NCBI GenBank assembly: GCA_902596745.1
Contig: CACJUZ010000009.1
Location: 1-33,117 of the forward strand
Source: an uncultured Pelagibacteraceae bacterium
GTDB lineage: Bacteria; Pseudomonadota; Alphaproteobacteria; Pelagibacterales; Pelagibacteraceae
DNA length: 33,117 nucleotides
Reading direction: 5' to 3'
Part shown: positions 8,627-17,196 of the stretch, piece after piece
Position numbering within the stretch: position 1 is the first letter of the stretch
Layout: each line of letters begins with the position of its first letter
The notes under the pieces: model-generated
The model's database searches: none
What the model was told of the DNA's origin: nothing
Seen by the model: the letters and a program-made list of their open reading frames with translations, nothing else
Program-made: the position numbers and the translations under genes

Positions 8627-10120
8627 ATGAAAACAATTGAACATTTTGTCAATGGTGAGAAATTTTCAGGCTCTTCGAAAAGATTGTCTTCGATTTTTAA
8701 CCCAGCCACAGGAGAACAAACAGCTAAAGTAAAACTTGGTAGCGCAGAAGATTTAAATTATTCAGTAGAAAAGGCTAAGAAAGCTTTTTTAAATTGGTCT
8801 AGCACGCCTCCACTACAAAGAGCAAGAGTGTTATTCAAATTTAAAGAATTAATTGAAAAAAATAATGACGAATTAATTAAAATAATTGTTTCAGAACACG
8901 GTAAAGTTTATGAAGATGCAAAAGGTTCCTTAACTAGAGGACTAGAAGTTGTCGAATATGCATGTGGAATACCTCAAATGTTAAAAGGAGAATTTACAGA
9001 GAATGTCGGTAAAAATGTAGACAGTTGGTCACTTAGACAACCTCTTGGAATTTGTGCAGGAATAACACCTTTTAACTTTCCCGCAATGGTGCCGATGTGG
9101 ATGTTTCCAATGGCAATCGCATGCGGCAACACTTTCATTTTAAAACCCTCAGAAAAAGATCCCTCTTGCTCAATAAGACTTGCAGAATTATTTAGAGAGG
9201 CTGGTTTGCCTGAAGGTGTTTTTAATGTTGTTAATGGAGATAAAGAGGTAGTAGATGCAATTATTCAAAGTAAAGATATCTCCGCAGTAAGTTTTGTCGG
9301 CTCAACTCCTATAGCAAAGTATATTTATGAAAATTGTGCCAAGTATGAAAAAAGAGTCCAAGCTTTAGGAGGAGCAAAGAACCATTGTGTTGTAATGCCA
9401 GATTGTAACTTAGATCAAGCAGTAAACGGTTTAATGGGAGCAGCTTATGGATCTGCTGGAGAAAGATGCATGGCTCAGTCGGTTGCTGTCGCTGTTGGCA
9501 ATATTGGTGATCAACTTGTAAAAAGTCTTAAAGTAAAAGTTGAAAACTTAAAGGTTGGTCCTGGAATGGATAAAAGTTCAGAAATGGGCCCTTTAGTTAC
9601 CAAAGAACACTTAGAAAAAGTTAAAAGTTACGTGAATATTGGTGTAAAAGAGGGAGCGGAGCTTGTTGTGGATGGTAGAGATTTGAAATTACAAGGTTAT
9701 GAAAAAGGTTTTTATATGGGAGGATGTTTGTTTGATAAAGTAAAAAAAAATATGAGAATTTATAAAGAAGAAATTTTTGGTCCAGTTCTTTCAGTAGTAA
9801 GAGCTAAAAACTTTGATGAAGCCCTTACTTTGGTAAACGATCATGAATTTGGAAATGGAGTAAGTATATTTACTAGAGATGGAGATGTCGGAAGATCCTT
9901 TTCAAGTAAAGCAAAAATAGGAATGGTTGGAATTAACATACCAATTCCAGTACCAATGGCCTTTCACAGCTTTGGTGGTTGGAAAAGATCCTTATTTGGT
10001 GATCAACATATGCACGGCCCAGAAGGTGTAAGATTTTATACTAAATTAAAAACAGTTACATCACGTTGGCCTGATGGGTTAAAGTCTGACCCAGAGTTTG
10101 TAATGCCGACAATGAAATAA
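8627..10120 (+). CDS. mmsA: methylmalonate-semialdehyde dehydrogenase (CoA-acylating)
   Basis: This aldehyde dehydrogenase family member oxidises methylmalonate or malonate semialdehyde with NAD+ and CoA, giving propionyl-CoA or acetyl-CoA. It acts in valine, beta-alanine and related degradation. The 497-residue protein shows the start HFVNGEKFSG, the cofactor stretches TPFNFPAMVPMWMFP and LKPSEKDPS, and catalytic Cys281 in GSAGERCMAQSVAV. LGGAKNHCVVMPD replaces the ELGGK motif of hydrolytic aldehyde dehydrogenases, which marks the CoA-acylating MmsA subgroup. It lies 21 bases after sdhB and 2 bases before mdh, so it is probably expressed with TCA genes. No other valine-degradation gene is in the window; the in vivo substrate is inference. 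Confidence 0.93.
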   Translation: MKTIEHFVNGEKFSGSSKRLSSIFNPATGEQTAKVKLGSAEDLNYSVEKAKKAFLNWSSTPPLQRARVLFKFKELIEKNNDELIKIIVSEHGKVYEDAKGSLTRGLEVVEYACGIPQMLKGEFTENVGKNVDSWSLRQPLGICAGITPFNFPAMVPMWMFPMAIACGNTFILKPSEKDPSCSIRLAELFREAGLPEGVFNVVNGDKEVVDAIIQSKDISAVSFVGSTPIAKYIYENCAKYEKRVQALGGAKNHCVVMPDCNLDQAVNGLMGAAYGSAGERCMAQSVAVAVGNIGDQLVKSLKVKVENLKVGPGMDKSSEMGPLVTKEHLEKVKSYVNIGVKEGAELVVDGRDLKLQGYEKGFYMGGCLFDKVKKNMRIYKEEIFGPVLSVVRAKNFDEALTLVNDHEFGNGVSIFTRDGDVGRSFSSKAKIGMVGINIPIPVPMAFHSFGGWKRSLFGDQHMHGPEGVRFYTKLKTVTSRWPDGLKSDPEFVMPTMK

Positions 10121-10122
10121 AA

Positions 10123-11079
10123 ATGAAAAAAAAAATTACTTTAATAGGTGCTGGTCAAATTGGAGGAACACTTGCTCATTTAATTGCACTAAAAGGTTTG
10201 GCAGATGTAGTTCTATTTGACGTTGCCGAAGGATTAGCTAAAGGTAAAGCATTAGATATTGCTCAATCATCGCCAATTGAGGAATTTAATATTAACTTAA
10301 GAGGCACAAATAATTATAAAGATACTGAAAACTCCGATGTTATAATAATTACTGCTGGTGTTCCTAGAAAACCGGGTATGTCCAGAGATGATTTATTAGG
10401 TATAAATTTGAAAATTATTAAAGAGGTTGCTCAAGGAATCAAAGATACTTCTCCAAATGCTTTTGTAATTTGTATTACAAACCCTTTGGATATAATAGTT
10501 ATGGCATTACAAAAATATTCTGGTTTACCAAAAAATAAGGTAGTTGGTATGGCCGGCATACTAGACTCTTCAAGATTTATTTATTTTTTGTCACAAAAAT
10601 TAAATGTTGAAGTAAGAAATATTAAATCTTTTGTCCTAGGTGGTCATGGAGATACTATGGTAGCAATGTTAAATTATACTAAGATTAATGGAGAACCTAT
10701 TGAAAATATTATAAAGTCAGGCAAATTATCTTCAGAAGAATTAAATAAAATAATTGAAAGAACACAAAAAGGTGGAGCAGAAATAGTTAAATACCTTGAG
10801 AAAGGCTCAGCATTTTATGCACCGGCCTCTGCAGGTGTAGAGATGGCTGAAAGCTACATTAAAGACTTAAAAAAAGAATTACCGTGCGCAGCTTATTTAA
10901 ATGGGGAGTATGGTGTAAAAGATATTTATGCTGGCGTTCCAGTTATTATAGGAAAAAATGGTGTTGAAAAAGTAATTGAAATTAAATTATTACAAGAAGA
11001 AGAAAAAAAATTTGAAAAATCTATTAAAGCTGTACAAGATTTATTTAATGCTGCCAAAAAAATTGACTCGTCATTATAA
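10123..11079 (+). CDS. mdh: malate dehydrogenase (NAD-dependent)
   Basis: Mdh interconverts malate and oxaloacetate with NAD+ in the TCA cycle. The 318-residue protein is of the lactate dehydrogenase-like type common in alphaproteobacteria. It has the NAD motif IGAGQIGGTLAHL, Asp33 at the end of the second strand (LFD, favouring NAD), the substrate loop GVPRKPGMSRDDLLG with Arg82 and Arg88, Asp148/Arg151 in GILDSSRF, and catalytic His175 in GGHGDTMV. Arg82 at the specificity position supports malate rather than lactate as substrate. In many relatives mdh directly precedes sucC; here three envelope-type genes intervene. Confidence 0.97.
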   Translation: MKKKITLIGAGQIGGTLAHLIALKGLADVVLFDVAEGLAKGKALDIAQSSPIEEFNINLRGTNNYKDTENSDVIIITAGVPRKPGMSRDDLLGINLKIIKEVAQGIKDTSPNAFVICITNPLDIIVMALQKYSGLPKNKVVGMAGILDSSRFIYFLSQKLNVEVRNIKSFVLGGHGDTMVAMLNYTKINGEPIENIIKSGKLSSEELNKIIERTQKGGAEIVKYLEKGSAFYAPASAGVEMAESYIKDLKKELPCAAYLNGEYGVKDIYAGVPVIIGKNGVEKVIEIKLLQEEEKKFEKSIKAVQDLFNAAKKIDSSL

Positions 11080-11111
11080 AAAGTATTTATATATTTAAAG
11101 GAAAGTTAAAT

Positions 11112-12662
11112 ATGCAAATTTCCAATAAATTTTTTTCACTAAATATATATTTAGTGTTAATTGTATTCTCATTCTCAATTAATTTCTACTTTGCTAGTTA
11201 TGGTGTAGAACCCATGGACTCTTTCGTACTATTTAATGGAGGTTTTAAAGTTTTAAATGGATTAATCCCATTCAAAGACTATTGGCTTGTAACGGGCCCA
11301 TTAATGGATTATTTAAATGCTCTTTTTTTTGGAATATTCGAAGTAAGCTGGAGAAGTTATATTATACACTCTTCATTAGCAAACTCTCTAATATCAATTT
11401 TAATTTATAAATTATTCATAAATTTGGGATTGAATAAAGTAATAAGCCTAGCTTATACTTTAATGTTTTCTTTGTTAATGTACCCAAGCGTTGGGGTACC
11501 ATTCGTAGATCATCATTCTACAATTTTTGTTTTAACATCATTTTGCTTATTTATTTTAGGAGTAAAAAATCGTGAAAATAAATATTTTTTCTTCATTCCT
11601 ATTTCACTTGTCATTGGTTTTTTATGTAAACAAACTCCAACGACATATAGTGTTTTTACAATATTTTTTCTTGGTTGCATTTATCTTTTTTTTCTTGATG
11701 AAAGAAAAAAATTTATATTAACTATATTTTACGGTTCTTTCTCTGCTTTTTTATTATTGATATTTTTTTTCTTTTTTACAAAAATTCCAATATCTAATTT
11801 TCTAACCCAATACATTTATTTTGCCAGCTCAATTGGTGATTATCGATTATCAACTTGGAATTTTGACCTCTTCGGAACTATTCATGAGTTTAAATTTATA
11901 CTTTTACCACTTATTTTTTCTTTTTATTTGAACTTTATTTATTACAAACTTAACAAAAAAAACGACTTTTTAATTTTATTAACTTTAAACTTTTTTGCAA
12001 TCCTACTGATGTTTCATCAATTATTAACAATGAATGAGAATTATATTTTTTTTGTTATTCCTATTCTAACTGCATTTATTCATATTTATAATGACAAAGT
12101 AATTACAAAAAAAATCTTTTTATATTTAATAATTGGTCTATGCTTATTCTCTGTAACAAAATATCATCTAAGATATAACGAACATCGAAAATTTCACAGG
12201 TTAGAAAAAGTTGATTTGAGCAAAGCAATAGATGCTCAAGTAATTCATCAAAGTTTGAAGGGATTAAAATGGATCACTAGTACGTACCCAACAAAACCTG
12301 ATAAAGAAATTGAAATAATTTCTCAATCAATAAATATTTTAAAAAAAGAAAAAGATAAATTCTCAGTTATTACTGACTATCTATTTTTACCTGTAGTTCT
12401 AGGTATTAATGATCATTCTCCAAATCAATGGTACCATCCAGGAGTCAGTTATCCACTTAAAGACAGTAAGTATTATAGAGACTATAAAACTTTTTTTGTT
12501 GGAAAACTAAAGAGAGAAAACATATCTAAAGTATTGATAGTTGGAAAGGGTTTGGAAAATCTACTTTCATTGACTTTTGAAGAAAATTGTTTTTCTAAAT
12601 TACAAATAGGTGAAATAACGTATAGACTCATTATAAAAGATAAATGTGAGGAATTTAGATGA
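11112..12662 (+). CDS. multi-pass membrane protein, GT-C glycosyltransferase-like
   Basis: A 516-residue protein with roughly ten hydrophobic segments between residues 10 and 350 and a soluble C-terminal portion of about 160 residues. After the first helix comes GVEPMDSFVLFNGG, with acidic residues Glu33 and Asp36, and then LNGLIPFKDYWLVTGPLMDYL (50-68 region). This Asp near the first loop plus the G-x-PF-x-D-x-W...GP pattern is typical of GT-C-fold enzymes that use polyprenyl-phosphate sugars. Its donor and acceptor cannot be told. AAAGGAAAG lies just upstream of the ATG as a plausible ribosome-binding site. The stop codon overlaps the next gene's start by 4 bases. A 20-base palindrome covers codons 9-15. 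The DNA looks more AT-rich than mdh before it. Confidence 0.6.
   Translation: MQISNKFFSLNIYLVLIVFSFSINFYFASYGVEPMDSFVLFNGGFKVLNGLIPFKDYWLVTGPLMDYLNALFFGIFEVSWRSYIIHSSLANSLISILIYKLFINLGLNKVISLAYTLMFSLLMYPSVGVPFVDHHSTIFVLTSFCLFILGVKNRENKYFFFIPISLVIGFLCKQTPTTYSVFTIFFLGCIYLFFLDERKKFILTIFYGSFSAFLLLIFFFFFTKIPISNFLTQYIYFASSIGDYRLSTWNFDLFGTIHEFKFILLPLIFSFYLNFIYYKLNKKNDFLILLTLNFFAILLMFHQLLTMNENYIFFVIPILTAFIHIYNDKVITKKIFLYLIIGLCLFSVTKYHLRYNEHRKFHRLEKVDLSKAIDAQVIHQSLKGLKWITSTYPTKPDKEIEIISQSINILKKEKDKFSVITDYLFLPVVLGINDHSPNQWYHPGVSYPLKDSKYYRDYKTFFVGKLKRENISKVLIVGKGLENLLSLTFEENCFSKLQIGEITYRLIIKDKCEEFR
11137..11156. repeat. perfect 20-base palindrome in the 5' coding end of the GT-C-like gene
   Basis: CACTAAATATATATTTAGTG reads the same on both strands. 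As RNA it could form an 8-base-pair stem with an AUAU loop, 25 bases after the start codon and 58 bases after the mdh stop codon. No U-run follows on either strand, so it is not a standard intrinsic terminator. Confidence 0.6.
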
Positions 12663-13372
12663 AAATGTTTGAAATAATGGCTGTAAAATTTTTCAATTTT
12701 ATAGATAAATTTATTCATCAAATAAGAATCTTAAAAATTTTAAAAAAAAAAGTCAAATTTATAGAAATTTATATTGATGTTGGGGCACATAAAGGTACTT
12801 ACACAGATTTAATTATTAATAATTTTAAGGTAAAAAAAGCTTTAATGTTTGAACCACAAGATAATATTTTTAATTTTCTTAAAAAAAAATATGAGAATAA
12901 TAAAAATATTATTATTTTTAATAAAGCTTTATCTGAAAAAAAAGAGCATTTAAATTTCAACTTTAATAAGCATGATTTAACATCTTCTTTATCAAATTTA
13001 GATCCTGATAATAACTATCTTAAATTAAAAGCTAAATTATTTGGAACTGATACTAAAGGGATGATCGAAAAAAAATCGACTATTGAAACATCAACTCTTT
13101 TTTCAACTATGGAAGATTTAAACTTAGAACATGTAGATCTTTTAAAAATAGATACCGAAGGACATGAATTTCAAGTTATAAAAGGCATTAAAGATAAGAT
13201 AAAAAAAATAAGATTTATTTTGGTGGAGTTTCACAATGATGAAATTTATATTTCTTACAATCCAAAAGAATTACACAATTATTTGCAAACAAATAATTTT
13301 AAATTGATAAATAGTTTTAAATTTCCATTTACAACTTGGGAAGATAGACTTTATATGAATTTAAAAAAATAA
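12659..13372 (+). CDS. FkbM-family SAM-dependent methyltransferase
   Basis: A 237-residue FkbM-type methyltransferase, a family that often O-methylates sugars or other hydroxyl groups in surface glycans and natural products. SAM-binding motif I is YIDVGAHKGTYTD (about 38-50), followed by the acidic FEPQ (64-67). The family signature LLKIDTEGHEFQVIKG spans about 161-176. The first 35 or so residues are basic and hydrophobic and may associate with the membrane. The ATG overlaps the preceding membrane protein's stop by 4 bases (ATGA), suggesting translational coupling and a shared role in modifying an envelope glycan. The DNA is very AT-rich. The acceptor is unknown. The gene converges on the next one with only 3 bases between stops. 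Confidence 0.85.
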   Translation: MKMFEIMAVKFFNFIDKFIHQIRILKILKKKVKFIEIYIDVGAHKGTYTDLIINNFKVKKALMFEPQDNIFNFLKKKYENNKNIIIFNKALSEKKEHLNFNFNKHDLTSSLSNLDPDNNYLKLKAKLFGTDTKGMIEKKSTIETSTLFSTMEDLNLEHVDLLKIDTEGHEFQVIKGIKDKIKKIRFILVEFHNDEIYISYNPKELHNYLQTNNFKLINSFKFPFTTWEDRLYMNLKK

Positions 13373-13375
13373 AAC

Positions 13376-15055
13376 TTAGTCCTTTTTTTTATAAACTTTA
13401 TTAATTAATATACCTGCTCTTTTAACTGAAAAAACTTCGTAATAATTTTTTGGTATAAAATACTTTTTTTGATATTTAGGGTTTTTTTCGTAGTGAAAAT
13501 TAGTAAAAATATATTGTTGATCTGAATGAGTTGTGCCCTGAAATAAAAACTGGTTTTCATTAAAATCCAATATTTTTCGACTATAACTTAATGGTGTAAA
13601 ACTGGCTGTTCTTATTGAAACAGTTTTGAAATTATTTTTTTTGCTATCCTCAACAATAAACTCAATGGCCTCATGATTTGCCAAACCCCAGTAATCTATT
13701 TCAAAGTTTTTATTAGCAATTTTTTTAATAAATGGATTAAAATAAATATGTTGATAAGGATGAAATCTTATTAAATTATGTAAATTAAGTATAATTAATA
13801 ATAAAATACATACTAAAATAATTTTAAAATTTATAAACTTTTTAATTTTAAAATAAAAATATTCTAAACCTAAAGCCATAATATAAATTATGGAAGGATA
13901 AATAAAATATAAATGTCTCCAGCCACCGTATAATGTCGAATTGAGAAAAATTATAGACACAACCGGGGAGATAAGAAAAAACATCATAAAAAAGTCTTTT
14001 TTTTGATTATCGTTTTTCCATAATTTATTATTTTGATTTTGATCAAGAGAGGTTAAATTTTTAAAAAAGATTTTAAAAATATAAGTTAAACCCATTAAAA
14101 AAGAAATAATATAAAATGTAGGTGAAGTAACGAATATCCAAACAATTGAATAATGCCATGGTAAATTATTAGCATTTATGTATTCCCCCAAATAAAATAC
14201 TTTTAAGTTCCAGTCATAGTTTGAGAAAGTCAGGAATGCTTCTATAAAATTTCCCACAGGATCTGCCCACAAGAATGGCCATAATGCGTACAAAAAAACA
14301 AAATAAGAAATGATACAAATTAAAATCTTTGAGTAATTTTTTTTTATCTCTTTTCGATTTTCTATAACTTCCCAAAATACAAATATTATGTAAACCAAAA
14401 TTAATAAAATTCCCATAACTCTTATTTGTGTTGCGATAGCTGCAAATAATGAAAAAAATAATAAATGATTTAAAGAAAAATTTTTAAAAGATGAAAAAAA
14501 ATGTGAAATTGAAAAAATACAGAAAGACATGAAAATTATATCTTTGCAATTATAAAATGACTCAGCAAATATACGTGGTGAAGTAAAATATAAAAATACT
14601 AAAAAAAGTGAAAAGAAATTGTTGTTAAATCTCTCATTTACTAATTTAAAAAAATAAATTCCTGAAATAAAAAATGTTAGAAACGTCAAAAGATGTTTAA
14701 GTTGAAAAGCTTCTTTACTCGTCTCTATTCCAATAACTTGTTCTATTATTGCTGTCAGCAAATCAAAAAAAGGACCATATGCTTGATAATATCCAGCCAG
14801 AAAATCTTGGGACCATTCCATTTCATCTAATAGATTTTTTAAATAAATATGATAATTAGAAGAAGGTATGATATCCTTGGATAAAATATAGAGCCAATAA
14901 TATCCTGTTGTTCTATGAAAAGGCTCATCAATAGAAAGACCAAAATTCTTAAAAATTACAAGACCTACTAAAAAAAAAGATAGAAAAAATAAGATTATTA
15001 AATTTCTTGAAAATCTAGACTCATTTTTTTTTAAAAATATCTTTAAAAGAGACAT
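13376..15055 (-). CDS. GT39-like (PMT/ArnT-type) membrane glycosyltransferase
   Basis: A 559-residue multi-pass membrane protein with about ten hydrophobic helices and a soluble C-terminal segment of about 120 residues. After the first helix it reads FGLSIDEPFHRTTGYYW; Asp43-Glu44 with His47 fits the catalytic first-loop acid pair of GT39/PMT-type GT-C enzymes. PRIFAESFYNCKD near residue 160 resembles the second conserved loop. YGGWRHLYFIYP and FHPYQHIYFNPF followed by DYWGLANHEA are other recognisable family stretches. It should transfer a sugar from a polyprenyl-phosphate carrier on the periplasmic side, but the substrates are unknown. It is the only - strand gene between 1 and 29687, convergent with the methyltransferase gene and divergent from sucC. 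Confidence 0.68.
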   Translation of the reverse strand: MSLLKIFLKKNESRFSRNLIILFFLSFFLVGLVIFKNFGLSIDEPFHRTTGYYWLYILSKDIIPSSNYHIYLKNLLDEMEWSQDFLAGYYQAYGPFFDLLTAIIEQVIGIETSKEAFQLKHLLTFLTFFISGIYFFKLVNERFNNNFFSLFLVFLYFTSPRIFAESFYNCKDIIFMSFCIFSISHFFSSFKNFSLNHLLFFSLFAAIATQIRVMGILLILVYIIFVFWEVIENRKEIKKNYSKILICIISYFVFLYALWPFLWADPVGNFIEAFLTFSNYDWNLKVFYLGEYINANNLPWHYSIVWIFVTSPTFYIISFLMGLTYIFKIFFKNLTSLDQNQNNKLWKNDNQKKDFFMMFFLISPVVSIIFLNSTLYGGWRHLYFIYPSIIYIMALGLEYFYFKIKKFINFKIILVCILLLIILNLHNLIRFHPYQHIYFNPFIKKIANKNFEIDYWGLANHEAIEFIVEDSKKNNFKTVSIRTASFTPLSYSRKILDFNENQFLFQGTTHSDQQYIFTNFHYEKNPKYQKKYFIPKNYYEVFSVKRAGILINKVYKKKD

Positions 15056-15122
15056 ATTTGATTGCAGATAATATAATTATTTAATAGAAAATTATACTAA
15101 ATTATATATAAGACAAATAATT
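15056..15122. promoter_or_regulatory. divergent intergenic region, probable promoter zone of sucC and the GT39-like gene
   Basis: These 67 bases are the only divergent gap in the window, so a promoter for the sucCDAB-lpdA run (+) and one for the GT39-like gene (-) should lie here or just inside the genes. On the + strand TATAAT (15072-15077) and TATACT (15093-15098) are possible -10 boxes. On the - strand the complement of ATTATA at 15091-15096 reads TATAAT. No convincing -35 box is placed at 16-18 bases, and such matches are common in AT-rich DNA. Confidence 0.4.
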
Positions 15123-16283
15123 ATGAATATTCATGAGTATCAAGCTAAAGAAATTTTAAAAAAATATGGAGCCCCAGTTTCAAATGGAGTAGTAATCAAT
15201 TCTCTATCTGAAATTAAATCAAAAATAAATTCCTTGAAAGGACAAACTTTTGTTTTAAAAGCACAAATCCATGCTGGAGGCCGAGGAAAAGCTGGAGGAG
15301 TAAAACTTATAAAAAATTTAAAAGAATTAAATGCTGAAGCGAAAACTATGTTAGGCAAAACTCTTGTTACCCATCAAACAACTAAAGAGGGTAAAAAGGT
15401 TGAAAAACTTTACATAGAGGAGGCTTCAGAAATTTTAAAAGAATATTATTTATCTTGTTTGGTTGATAGGGCTACCTCAAAAATTGCATTTATAAGTTGT
15501 ACTCAAGGAGGTGTAGATATTGAAAATGTAGCAGCTAAAAATCCTGAAAAAATAATAACAACAAGAACAAACTTAAATAACGGTATAGACGAAGCAACAA
15601 TTGAAAAAGTATTAAAACCTTTTAATCTTAATTCTGAACAAAAAAAAGATGGAAAAAAATTAATTAATGCTCTTTATAAAGTATTAATAGAAAAAGATGC
15701 TAGTCTGATTGAGATAAATCCATTAATAATTACAAAAAACCAAAAGATTTTATGCCTCGATGCAAAAATGAACTTTGATGATAATGCTCTATATCGTCAG
15801 CCTGAAATTTTAAAACTTAGAGATTTTAATGAGGAGGAACCAGCTGAAATTGAAGCTAGTAAATATGACTTAGCATATATAAAATTGAGTGGGTCCATTG
15901 GATGTATGGTAAATGGCGCAGGTTTAGCGATGGCAACTATGGATATTATTAAATTGTATGGCCAAGAACCAGCAAATTTTTTAGATGTCGGAGGCGGAGC
16001 CTCTAAAGAGAAAGTTTCTGCAGCATTTAAATTAATTCTCTCTGATAAAAATGTTAAAGGTATTTTGATTAACATTTTCGGAGGCATTATGAGATGTGAT
16101 GTCCTTGCTCAAGGAGTGGTTGATGCTGCTAAAGAGACAAAAATTAATGTTCCTCTTGTAGTAAGGTTAGCTGGCACAAATTTTAAAGAGGGTAAATTAA
16201 TACTTGATAAATCAGGTTTAGACATACTTTCAGCAGAAGATCTAAATGATGCAGCAAAAAAAATTGTTAAGGCTATAAAATAA
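15123..16283 (+). CDS. sucC: succinyl-CoA synthetase (ADP-forming) beta subunit
   Basis: SucC with SucD converts succinyl-CoA to succinate, making ATP or GTP, in the TCA cycle. The 386-residue protein starts [16 protein letters not shown] as in the family. The ATP-grasp region includes [15 protein letters not shown]. Further features are [23 protein letters not shown] with metal-site residues, and [12 protein letters not shown] followed by [13 protein letters not shown] in the C-terminal domain that contacts SucD. The sucD ATG follows the stop codon directly. The gene is the first of the run to priA and probably has its own promoter in the divergent gap upstream. Confidence 0.98.
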   Translation: MNIHEYQAKEILKKYGAPVSNGVVINSLSEIKSKINSLKGQTFVLKAQIHAGGRGKAGGVKLIKNLKELNAEAKTMLGKTLVTHQTTKEGKKVEKLYIEEASEILKEYYLSCLVDRATSKIAFISCTQGGVDIENVAAKNPEKIITTRTNLNNGIDEATIEKVLKPFNLNSEQKKDGKKLINALYKVLIEKDASLIEINPLIITKNQKILCLDAKMNFDDNALYRQPEILKLRDFNEEEPAEIEASKYDLAYIKLSGSIGCMVNGAGLAMATMDIIKLYGQEPANFLDVGGGASKEKVSAAFKLILSDKNVKGILINIFGGIMRCDVLAQGVVDAAKETKINVPLVVRLAGTNFKEGKLILDKSGLDILSAEDLNDAAKKIVKAIK

Positions 16284-17159
16284 ATGTCAATTTTGGTAAA
16301 CAAAAATACAAAAGTTATTTGCCAGGGATTTACAGGTACTCATGGTACATTTCATTCAGAGCAATCTTTAAAATATGGTACCAAGTTAGTTGGGGGAGTC
16401 ACTCCAAAAAAAGGTGGACAAAAACATTTAGGACTGCCTGTATTTAATTCAGTTTCTGATGCAAAAGAAGCGACAAGCGCTGATGCAACAATGATATATG
16501 TGCCTCCTAAATTTGCAGCTGATGCAATAATAGAAGCAATAGATTCTCAAATTACTCTAATAGTATGCATCACCGAAGGTATACCAATTATAGATATGTT
16601 AAAAGTCAAGTCAGCCTTAAAAAAAAGTAAAAGTAGATTAATTGGACCTAACTGCCCAGGAATTATAACGCCCGAAGAATGTAAAATAGGTATTATGCCG
16701 GGAAATATTCATAAAAAGGGATCTGTGGGAATAGTTTCTCGATCAGGAACATTAACTTATGAGGCAGTGGCCCAAACTAGTGCTAATGGTATGGGCCAGT
16801 CAACATGTATTGGAATTGGGGGAGACCCAGTTAATGGTACTAACTTTATTGATTGCCTAGAATTATTTTTAAAAGACGAAGAAACTAAGTCTATTGTGAT
16901 GATTGGAGAAATAGGTGGAACCGCAGAGGAAGAAGCCTCAGAATTTATTAAAAAATCAAAAATTAAAAAACCAATGGTTGGTTTTGTTGCAGGTTTAACA
17001 GCACCACCTGGCAAAAGAATGGGTCACGCAGGCGCCATTATATCTGGTGGAAAAGGTGGAGCCAATGATAAGATTGAATTAATGAAGTCTGCTGGAATTA
17101 CTATTTCTAAATCTCCTGCAGATATAGGTAAGACACTTTCTGAAAAACTAAAGGCTTGA
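16284..17159 (+). CDS. sucD: succinyl-CoA synthetase alpha subunit
   Basis: SucD binds CoA and carries the phosphorylated histidine of succinyl-CoA synthetase. The 291-residue protein has the N-terminal CoA-binding Rossmann motif [15 protein letters not shown], the [16 protein letters not shown] signature, and the power-helix stretch [16 protein letters not shown]. His248 in [14 protein letters not shown] is the phosphorylated residue. It begins directly at the sucC stop codon and ends 32 bases before sucA. All family motifs are intact. Confidence 0.98.
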   Translation: MSILVNKNTKVICQGFTGTHGTFHSEQSLKYGTKLVGGVTPKKGGQKHLGLPVFNSVSDAKEATSADATMIYVPPKFAADAIIEAIDSQITLIVCITEGIPIIDMLKVKSALKKSKSRLIGPNCPGIITPEECKIGIMPGNIHKKGSVGIVSRSGTLTYEAVAQTSANGMGQSTCIGIGGDPVNGTNFIDCLELFLKDEETKSIVMIGEIGGTAEEEASEFIKKSKIKKPMVGFVAGLTAPPGKRMGHAGAIISGGKGGANDKIELMKSAGITISKSPADIGKTLSEKLKA

Positions 17160-17174
17160 TTTTATATAATTTGT

Positions 17175-17196
17175 GATATTATTAATTAATAATGTC
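17175..17196 (+). repeat. palindrome covering the sucA start codon
   Basis: ATTATTAATTAATAAT (17178-17193) is a perfect 16-base palindrome. Bases 17175-17176 also pair with 17195-17196, and T17177 can wobble-pair with G17194. In mRNA this gives a 9-base-pair stem with an AAUU loop that would include the sucA AUG (17192-17194). No clear Shine-Dalgarno sequence is visible upstream. It consists mainly of A-U pairs, so it is weak and may be chance. Confidence 0.35.

Noticed and set aside
13363-13395. A-run followed by T-run between the convergent methyltransferase and GT39-like genes, as a two-way terminator
   Set aside because: The only possible stem is A-U pairs, with no G-C core; it is not distinguishable from background in such AT-rich DNA.
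11112-15055. The three-gene cassette as a new defence system
   Set aside because: The genes are recognisable GT-C-type transferases and an FkbM methyltransferase; no nuclease, sensor, toxin or NTPase is present.
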